From the NCBI GenBank assembly GCA_031213475.1, contig JARUPZ010000016.1:4965491-5029490 (forward strand): a stretch of 64,000 nt of DNA, given 5' to 3'. Position numbers and translations under genes: made by a program. This DNA is from Nereocystis luetkeana. Lineage: Eukaryota; Sar; Phaeophyceae; Laminariales; Laminariaceae. Positions 44,601 to 52,300 of this stretch are shown here, piece after piece (the stretch's first letter is position 1; each line of letters starts with the position of its first letter). The notes under the pieces are model-generated. The model searched no databases. It saw only the letters and a program-made list of their open reading frames with translations, and was not told where the DNA came from.

Positions 44601-47600
44601 CCAGGCAGATATTGCTCGCACCGAGCGCGAAGCGTCGTGAAGTGTTCGGCGAGTCGCATAAAGGGTGAGCTACACCCTACTAAGAACCGTTCGTGAGGCG
44701 ACCTTTCTCGCATATGGATGACAGCGTCGAATATATATATATATATGTATATATATCTGGTGTAGCCCCTTCCGAAAACAGCAATGGGTATACCAGGTAC
44801 TACGACTGTCTCACAGATGGGGGTGGGTCGAAAGCAAGCAGAGTGGCCACGCGAGTGCGAGGGGCAGTCCAGAGGCCATCATTTTCGAAGAGGAAAAATA
44901 AATCTCGCATGCGCACGCGCACGCCCACGGCCAAGCGCGCAGTTCACCCCCACCGCCGCCGCCATCGCCACCACCTGCCAGCCCTTGCAGAGCCATAACC
45001 GTCGAGTCACGAGCCAAAAGGCTACAAGACGGGCCACCGCTGTTCTCCCTGCAGACTCGTATACGCAGCTGCGGCTGCTGCTGCTGCTATTGCTTATTGA
45101 TCAATCCGATCTCGGTCTCCCCCGCGTCGTGTTTGGCGGCGGCGGCGGCGGCAACGCAAAGCGTCTAGATCACCAAAATGTATGTTGTCTGTTGAGCTTC
45201 TCTCCCATCCGCACCCGCCTGCGTGGCTGATATATGATGTATTGAAACGGAGGGTATATGTGGTATTCACAAAAGACATTCCAAAAATGTTCACGTGTTC
45301 GCCTCTTCTGTCGGACAGCGATGCATTTTCCTTTTCTCGTTTCAATATCGTGGGGTTTCGCAAATGTAAGTTGGCTTCAGAGCAAAGCTCCATTCTTTCT
45401 TTACCAGCTTACCAGAGAGCAGAGGCGACGTGAGGCGCGTATTCTTACCCCACGCTATACGATGTACTCGTCGTTTGAAACTGCAGAAACATGTATAAAT
45501 CGAATATCGTACCACCCTGTCCCGAGATATAGGGATAATTTCAACACTAATATTCAATGAAAAACATTATTATATTTAGGGACAGATTGGTAAGCGGTAT
45601 CATGGACCATCTATCTGGCACCCGAACACGATTCGAGGCACGAAAAAAAAACATGCTTCACTTGCGAAAATAAGGGGGGTGATGTCATTAACAGCGGGAG
45701 TAGTATATCGCTATCGGGAGTAGAATTTACAGCGCGACGTACACAGGTTGAACATATCACGAGTTACGGCAGTAGATCATCTAAAAAGACGTTTCGCAAC
45801 AGGGGTACAGCACGTGTAAGAGGCCTTTCGTGGTAGGGGTGCAGTACGTAGCACTTTTCGGCCGACGCATTTCTGACTGATGAGGATTTTCTCAACGACC
45901 ACTCTGACCGGTAATACAAAACACGTTCGTACTATTAATATATGTATCAAACGGAACTTCTATGTATTCCCGGTCATAGTGGTCACATCGAATTTGTTAA
46001 AAATATTTTTCGATATACTGTAGACCTCGTATGTAGGTCACGGGATTTTCTCACCGGGTTAAGTCAATCCTTTTAGTACCGCAGTCCCGTTTTGGGGACA
46101 ATCCAGTCTAATTTCAAGTAATCTGTTCCCAAAACGGGACTGCGGCACTGAAAGGGTTAACCCTCTTGGAACTGACTCAGAGGAAAAAATTGTCGACAAA
46201 AAAAAGTGACGGTGACAGGCGACGTCCACCGCGTGATGATCGAGGGGGTGATAGAACCTGGTGTCCGAGCTATGATGCAATAAGCCGCACGGCACGGGGG
46301 CAAGCAACATTGATCCCATCCGTATTAGCGGGGCTTCACGATTCCTTGTAGATAGTTGATAACACTACTCTGTGATTACACTAAGTATCATTTTTTGGGG
46401 TCCGTGTCTAACAATAGGAGCCCCAAAGGGAGCTTTTTAGCGTACTATTAATAGTACACTTTCTAGCACTTCAGTCTTGTTTGGGGGATAAACTACTCGA
46501 TAATTTGACCGGTTTGTCCCCAAAACGGGACTGCAGTCCTAAAACGTGTTGAGGCCATAGTTTGGGTGGCACATTAATGACCTCCTACGTAATAGTGAGG
46601 AGCTCAGAAAGTGAAGATATCCAGAAAATATGGAAACACTTGGTGCACCCGCATGAATCCTACAGTATGTATTGTCTGTATCCAACCCAGGAAAAATGTC
46701 CCTACAGCAGTATGTGAGGCGATATAGTATCGGGCTACAGAAGTGGTTACGAGATACCTGGTAGCCCGTAGCATCAACGCCCTGAATACCCGAAGAGTAT
46801 TCTCGGGGCTCTGAAGTTTCCTTTGCGGTACAATGGTTAGGATAGCCGGCAGGAGAAGAGTAGGCAAGCGCCCGAGGGAAGTTCCTCGGACAAGTAAGTG
46901 TCTTTACCCGTCTAACGGGTTGATAGAAGGAGAGCAGAGTGGGCTTGATGCCTTGAATCAAGCCCCTATTGAATCACTCTCTCAACAGCTCTCTCAACGG
47001 CTCCCTTCTCTCACCATGAAGAGTAATAACACGACAACACAAGGAGAAGTCTCCTGAACGAGAGAAGCTGCCTTCCTATATAGCCAGTTCCGATAGTACC
47101 TGCATTCCATTCCCTTACCACGATACTCTGGGCATTCTACAAGTAGATCATGCGGGCTACACGGCGCTCCTACCCGACACCATGAGCTATTAATAGACCA
47201 CGCAGATCAGGGGTGTAACTGCCCTGTAACATCTACTGTAGATAATGACGCAGGAACAGATATTATGTAAGAGGTGTTCAACGTTACGAAGAGAGAGAGG
47301 GAACAGGTACACATTATATGCGCCGCCCAACAATACCGGCACTATGTACAGCGGCAACCGGCGCTAATCCGCACACTATTATTAAGGGGAACCATAGTTA
47401 ATAGGACCAAACATTGCTAGTAAAAATGGTTAAATATATAGGTTTTTATGTATACCATAGGTCCTATTAACTATGGTCCCCCGTAATAATACCACACCGA
47501 TGAATTCCATCTGCGCCAAGCGATTCCACAGGCACTCTACAAGCGGGCAGCCGGCACTATTAGTACTCAACCGGCACTATCGAGGGACCACTGCTGAACT

Positions 47601-49193
47601 GCTAGACTATTCGCACGTCGTACATGTCGTCCGTACACACCGACACCAGTACTTCGTAAAAAACACAGCAGTGAGGAACGAGAGCAACCAATCACGCGAC
47701 GAACAGACCAGGTGACAGCAATATCACACAGCAGATCATTTTCACGTTTTTTTGTTTTTTTTTTCTTCTTGTTGCTCATCCCATTCATTATCTTCGCACA
47801 TCTTCTTCTCTCTCTCCTTCCAACTCGTAACTCAGATCCGGGGTCACATAGCAGGCTCTTCTCCCCCCTTCCCGCTACGGTACGTGCCTTCCTTTTTATC
47901 GCGAGAAGATTTCAGCCTTTTCTTCCCTCGTCGACTCGCATCGAATTGTGCCTACCCACGCTGCAAGGCGCTCTCAACAATTGAATCCTCTTTTTTTTTT
48001 TTCTTTTTTTTTTTGGTTTGCAAATAAAGTCAAAGTCCGACCCACCTGGGGCTCGAACTCAGGACTCAAACAAGTAGAATTCGAGGTTAACCACTTGAAC
48101 CACCGGGGCGACCGGGATCTGCACCATCTGTACAAGTTTCCACGGGTCTGATCGAACAGGATCTGAATGATCTGTACATGCTTCCGCAGTGTTTGCAAGT
48201 ACAGCAGTACCTGGTACTGCACAGCAGTAGTAATGTACCAGGTATGCCCCTGGTATATACCCTGGTAGTGATCTGCTTGTACAGGGTAGTGGTCGCCTAT
48301 CATTCGTGCGTGCATGTGCTGGGGTTCGCAAGTATCCTCGTACTTTGATCTGTGGTACGATACGTATGGTGTGATCTCTACAGATTTCCACATGGTGTTC
48401 TGCAGGATATCCATCATCCATTCGAATGTCCAAACCCACTGACCTGCGCGTCCTTCAGGTCAGGCAGGTCATGACCTGTTCGAAGGCCGAAGTCTGAAAT
48501 GTGGAACGTGGCCGCGTTCCGCGTGCGGACTCGCGCTCCGCGTGCGGACTCGCGTTCCGCCTATTGATACTACGATACAGAGTAGTCAGTATATCTTACT
48601 GTTGTACGTACTCGCGCGGACTCTTGTAGGCGGTGGTGCTGCTGTAGCAGGTCATGATACTCTAGCCATTTTGCTTTGCGTCTTGCCCCATATTACCTGT
48701 AGAAGCTCTGCTGTACATACACTCGTTGATATCGGACATTGGTGGTCGGAAGCTGCTCTGATGCTCCGATGCTCAGGTATCATAGAAATACGTACGTACA
48801 GCAGCAGCACGTACACGACAGCTTTTGCTTTCCTGCTGACATGATGGATTCAGTGATGCAGCGTTTGAACCCTCACATGAAACCACGACCAAAACCAATT
48901 CTCTGTGGTTCCTCGTACGAGTACACACAGTCACGAACCAACCCACAGCCACGCAATGGTCTCGCGCTACGTACATACTTAACTGCTGTCATGCTATCAT
49001 ACTGCGTCTCTCACTTGATCTTGTCTGCGTCGCGAAAGCTGCCCTCCACAGCGAGGTCGGCCACCTGTCCAGCCGGCGACGCAGTACCGAGAGGGTCTAA
49101 AACGGCAACCTTCACCCCGAGACGGTGACCCGCCTCAGCCATCATTCGGCCGAGCTGGCCACCGCCGAGTACTCCAACAGTCCTGCTGTCCAT
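35620..49193 (-). CDS. ADE2: ADE2-type PurK-PurE fusion: N5-CAIR synthetase plus N5-CAIR mutase/AIR carboxylase
   Basis: Carries out conversion of AIR to CAIR in purine synthesis. Exons in gene order: 49193-49015, 44011-43852, 43259-43116, 42621-42532, 41753-41521, 40547-40348, 39629-39529, 37068-36823, 36012-35620. All introns are GT-AG and phases agree, giving 581 residues (yeast Ade2: 571). The N-terminus [18 protein letters not shown] is almost identical to yeast Ade2. PurK: VEIEHVN (about 85), [14 protein letters not shown] (about 100), ATP-grasp [41 protein letters not shown] and [15 protein letters not shown] Gly/Asp-rich linker (about 380-400) leads to Pur[14 protein letters not shown] (about 406-418), SAHRTPDRM with catalytic His near 440, [25 protein letters not shown]. 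The [18 protein letters not shown] pattern is class I-like, fitting a fused PurK. Short C-terminal tail [15 protein letters not shown]. No transit peptide is evident. Confidence 0.96.
36394..36509. mobile_element. MITE-A copy with a small insertion
   Basis: TATTACGGGGGACCATAGTT to AACTACGGTCCCCCGTAATA. ACCAGGTAGG interrupts the usual TATATAGGTTTTT block. Confidence 0.8.
36551..36655. mobile_element. MITE-A copy, inverted relative to its neighbour
   Basis: TATTACGGGGGACCATAGTT is followed here by AACAGGACCTATGGTACACA, so the asymmetric centre is in the opposite orientation to the copy at 36394. Confidence 0.8.
37090..37355 (-). repeat. R1 end and R2 copy in ADE2 intron 7, sense to the gene
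   Basis: G-runs flank GTACTCATTGTCATGTGCAT GGCCGTAGTCGT (R1 end) and then GTACTCGTTTTGTTGCTTGC, CCCTTTCGAGGCGGAGCACT and GGAGACACCTCCAACAATTG (R2). Confidence 0.7.
38165..38480. repeat. (CAAA)n/(ACAC) microsatellite region
   Basis: About 300 bp of CAAACAAA and CACACAAAC steps in ADE2 intron 7. Confidence 0.85.
38740..38789. repeat. poly-G homopolymer
   Basis: Nearly 50 G with one C. A gene-sense poly-C run inside ADE2 intron 7, without an R1 or R2 body. Confidence 0.85.
39085..39425. repeat. TATCGT/TATCGA hexamer-like repeat
   Basis: About 340 bp of ATCGTTATCGATATCG-type sequence, about 100 bp past ADE2 exon 7 in the intron. Confidence 0.85.
40105..40310 (+). repeat. C/CT-rich tract ending in an R1 fragment, antisense to ADE2
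   Basis: Pyrimidine-rich sequence, then ATACGACTACGGCCATCCAT, GACTTGAGCACACCCCC. Confidence 0.6.
40600..40915 (-). repeat. eight-unit, 37-bp tandem array of the R1 terminus
   Basis: Units begin at about 40613, 40650, 40687, 40724, 40761, 40799, 40836 and 40873. Each is GTACTCGATATCATGCATGC AT plus G8-A-G7. The array ends in an R1 body fragment (CCATAGTCGTATGACCATAG). Units alternate between TACTCGAT and TACTAGAT forms. It lies in ADE2 intron 5. Confidence 0.9.
40916..41095 (-). repeat. R2 copy in ADE2 intron 5
   Basis: GTACTCTTTGTTGCCTGTCT, CTTGCGAGGCGGAGCACCGT, GAGAGACAGCTCCAACATTT and ACGTTTTTTCCAATATATTA give one of the longest R2 5' regions. Confidence 0.7.
41278..41480 (+). repeat. two R1 pieces, antisense to ADE2
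   Basis: First TACGATTACGGCCATGCATG with ATATCGAGCACC and a C-run; then CGTGACAACCCGACGTGCTC, GGGATGCGAGGGTCAACCGT, GAAGAGTACACC and long C-runs ending close to ADE2 exon 5. Confidence 0.65.
41975..42130 (-). repeat. R2 copy in ADE2 intron 4
   Basis: CGTACTCATTGTTGCTTGCC, TCCCTTTCGAGACGGAGCAT and AATAGAGACACCTACAACTT, continuing to TTACGTTGTTTCCATATATT. Confidence 0.7.
44018..44034 (-). promoter_or_regulatory. poly-C 3' splice-site tract before ADE2 exon 2
   Basis: In gene sense a C-run precedes GACCAG and the exon. The nearest R2 copy (44085-44235) is in the same orientation. Confidence 0.5.
44085..44235 (-). repeat. R2 copy in ADE2 intron 1
   Basis: CGTACTCATTTGTCGCTTAT, TCCCTTTCGAGACGGAGCAC, AATAGAGACACCTCCAACAT and CGCTCAATACGTTTCTTACA. 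Confidence 0.7.
44505..44735 (-). repeat. R1 copy in ADE2 intron 1
   Basis: GTACTCGATCTCATGCATGG, CTCGCATCCCTACAATGCCG, GCGAAGCGTCGTGAAGTGTT and CCTACTAAGAACCGTTCGTG. It ends in an ATATAT run and lacks a clear G-run, only AGGGGGAGGGGCC. Confidence 0.7.
46058..46160. mobile_element. MITE-B copy with TTAA ends
   Basis: GTTAAGTCAATCCTTTTAGT to CGGCACTGAAAGGGTTAA; TTAA is kept on both sides. Confidence 0.75.
46458..46552. mobile_element. MITE-B copy
   Basis: CTTTCTAGCACTTCAGTCTT and ACGGGACTGCAGTCCTAAAA; ends eroded. Confidence 0.65.
47388..47488. mobile_element. MITE-A copy in ADE2 intron 1
   Basis: TATTAAGGGGAACCATAGTT to ACTATGGTCCCCCGTAATA, with TA edges. Confidence 0.8.
47815..47915. repeat. 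interspersed repeat E
   Basis: GATCCGGGGTCACATAGCAG and GGTACGTGCCTTCCTTTTTA align in order with 13430-13565. Confidence 0.4.
47990..48115 (-). mobile_element. tRNA-like short retroposon (SINE or retro-tRNA) with poly-A tail
   Basis: On the minus strand GGTCGCCCCGGTGGTTCAAG and TGGTTAAC resemble a D-arm/box A. GAGTTCGAGCCCCAG is a good T-arm/box B with four of five stem pairs. A short TTTGACTTTATTTGCAAACC body then leads to a tail of A12-G-A11. The head does not fold into an intact tRNA (the acceptor ends do not pair). Target duplications were not identified. Confidence 0.5.
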
Positions 49194-49394
49194 CGTGAAG
49201 AGATCTCAGATCAAACTGCTTGGTGCGCTGCTGGAGTATACTGTACTCTCACACTGGCAACTGGTGCTGGACTGCTGGATGGACGAACGAGAAATCGTAG
49301 ACCAACTAAAAAATGCCTCAGAATACTATTGAACTCCCAAAAACAGGACACGAAAAGCTCCTCACACAAACGCGCTGGTGACGTTCGCTGAACC
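49194..49394. promoter_or_regulatory. bidirectional promoter between ADE2 and CMSS1
   Basis: Only 201 bp separate the two divergent ATGs, so both 5' UTRs and both promoters must share it unless further upstream non-coding exons exist. No TATA box stands out. A TGACGT motif sits close to the CMSS1 start (about 49378). Confidence 0.6.
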
Positions 49395-52300
49395 ATGGGA
49401 GACGACCTAGGTGACGAGTGGGAGATGGAGGGGGTTGGTGGAGGTGACGACGAAAAATCGGTCCTGGATTCAGCGGCAGGTATGATCAGCACAATCACCT
49501 CGAGAAACGCGGCGCAATTACGGATGGCCATTATCCATTTTCCTCACAGATTGCCACCGCCGTGGGCTGGCCGCCGGCCGCTTACCCAATGGCGGCCAGC
49601 TTTTCGCGGCGCCGGTGTGGGCGTTTTTCTTGTGCTTCCTCTTTCTACGGCGCGTCTGCTGGTGTTCTACGCTCTACCTGGTATTGTGGCGCCAGACATG
49701 GTCTCGACAGACAGTATCTCTTTGCTTAATTGCCAGCATCAGTCTCGCTTGTCGAGACAAGTCTTGCAGGCCCACTATTTATAGGGTACCGTCCCGTTGT
49801 GTAGCCGCGGAGCGCAGCACCAGTATGACGCTGTACGGGTAGTACACTTTGTAGCGGCTCCGTGCGCCTTCGCATTCACCGCGTAGTGGAGCGCAACACA
49901 GCAGTTCAGCTATGGGCAGTGGCATTGCTTCAATCTGATCTGACGTCTCAGCTTGATGTGACCTCGACCCCACAAGATGCTCGAGATCCCAGGATGCTCG
50001 ACGTTCGGCCTTCAGCCGCGGCCCGAGCTGAACACCACCACCGCTGATCTACTGCTGCTGCTGTACGGAGGGTTGACCAGAGAGGGGATGTACCTTTCCC
50101 TCCACTCGTGCCTCGTGCTGCGGCTGACTATGCGGTGTAGAGTGTGCGACATGCAAAGTGCTGCCTCATCCTGGCCGAAATGTCGACGGGTCGGATATAG
50201 ACATGTGGACACGTAACCGGCCGGCTTATGGTCAGACTACGAGTATTACCTGGTTATTCTGCTGGCAGTTCGTACCGTTTAGCTGCTATACCAGTGCCAG
50301 CTACGATTAATACGAGGTACCGGTGGTAGATACCTGGTGCCGATACTCCCGCATCGAAATGCATAGCCTCAGAACCGCCGTAGCACATCATGCAATACGT
50401 ATCATACGACGAGGGCGTGCAGTGCTTCGCGTCGGATGAAGCAAGCCTCAGGCGACCCCTTGACACCCGTCGTGCGCAAGAACACGCACAACGATCAACC
50501 GTTGTCGCAGCTCTATCAGGCACTGGCCAGGAGTCAAAACGTCCATGTAGAGCGGCTAGTAATACGTAGAAGGTACGTAGCACTTTGAAAGAAGGCAGAC
50601 ACACGACGGCTACGTACGGCGGTGTTTCTGTGTCTCGATTAAGCTGAATGGATTGGTACTGGAGCGAGCAGTCTGGGCGGGGTCCTATCCCACCTGCCAC
50701 ACCGCCCCGTCTTCAGGCCAGGCCGTATATATGATCCTACAATAGAAAAGCCTGATAGACGATGGATGGGTGCGCCACACCCGAGCGGTCGCGACCAGTC
50801 TCCTGGTCAAACACTCGGGAATTCGTGATAGGTTCATCTGGTCTCTTTTACATTCTTATTTTGATTTCGACTCGGGCAGCAGCAGCAGCAGGAGTCGCGA
50901 TGTACATGGATCCGGAGACCGTATTACACACATAAAAAAAACCTTCCTCCACGTATCATTAGTTTCATGCTTTCCTTCCACCCTTTCCTCTGTTCTCTCT
51001 CGGGGTGTTTTTCTGTTCGCGTTGTTCTTGTCTTTTGTTTTGTTTGTTTTTCCTCCTCGGCGTCGAAACGTCCGACGATATGGCACAACACAACGCAACA
51101 CAGCGACGGTGGCCCCTAAGGCCATCAAGAACAAGGGCGACAAAAACAAGAAGAAGAAGAACACCGACACCAACAACAAAAGGCAAAAAAACAGAACGGA
51201 AGATGCTCCCGACGGCGGAGATGGCGGCGCGATGGCCGGCAGAAAGCGCGGGAGGTCCCAGCTCAGCGCCGAAGGTTTCGAGGAGAGCGCCGGAGAGGAG
51301 GCGTCGGACAGCGACGGGGACGGGGAAGGGGAAGAGGACGACGAAGAGTCCAGGCTGAAAGCGGAGGAGGAGGAGGAGGCGAAGCGTAAGCGGGCGGAAA
51401 AGAAGAAGGAGAAGCTGAAGGCCATGAAGGTGCCTGCCCTTGGTGTCCGCTGCTCTCTGTTTTGCTATTTTGTTTTTAGAGGAAGAGGAATGGTGCCGAT
51501 CGCGAGCGGGAGAGAAGTTGGTAAGCATGTAGGTGCACTGTTGTCGGCACCCGTCCGCTGGGTTCAAAGTTGAATTTGGAGTGCCGGTTTTCCCGCAACC
51601 ACACTAGCAGGTTCGGTGTGAAGCGATTGTCGTTTTCTGAGGGGAGATTACATTTTTCTCGAGAAAATGGTTTTGAGGGTCACTGCTGTGTACGAGACAA
51701 ATCAGAACGAAGCCTAATCCTTACCCTAAGCCAATCAGACTCAACCAACCGTTTGTTAGCAATAACCTCTTTGTCCGTCCGCAGTGCGCGTCAACCTTTG
51801 TCTCGAATAAATGGCAAGCTCTACTGTTCTTCCTTGCTTTCATGAACCTCCCCTTCAACTGCACCCTCTGTTTTTGGGCAGAACATATCTGGTATTGGAG
51901 TATGGTCCTTTTTTGCAATATGTACGAGGAAACATGTCCCGAAAACCTTGTCGGTTAGCTGACCTCACGAGGGCCGCTAATAAATAGTTATATACGATGT
52001 TTCATCAGTACTGCTGTAATATGTTTCCCTCTGGATTTTGTAGAAGGGTGTTTGTAATTTGGTTCCGAAGAGGGTGACGGCACTACGTAGTAGGATCGGT
52101 TTCGCGTGGCGGCAGAAGTTGCGCCGCCTCGCATGGTGAGAGATCTGAACCTCCGCCTACCGTAGAGTGTCGGTATTGGCCGTCATCCCCCGTCGCCCCC
52201 CCCCCCCCCCCTCTTATGCTTATTTTTTTCGCGACCATTCATCCATGCCGTGCGATCTATACTCTCCGCACCCCACGCTTTATACTTTTTGTTGCTACAA

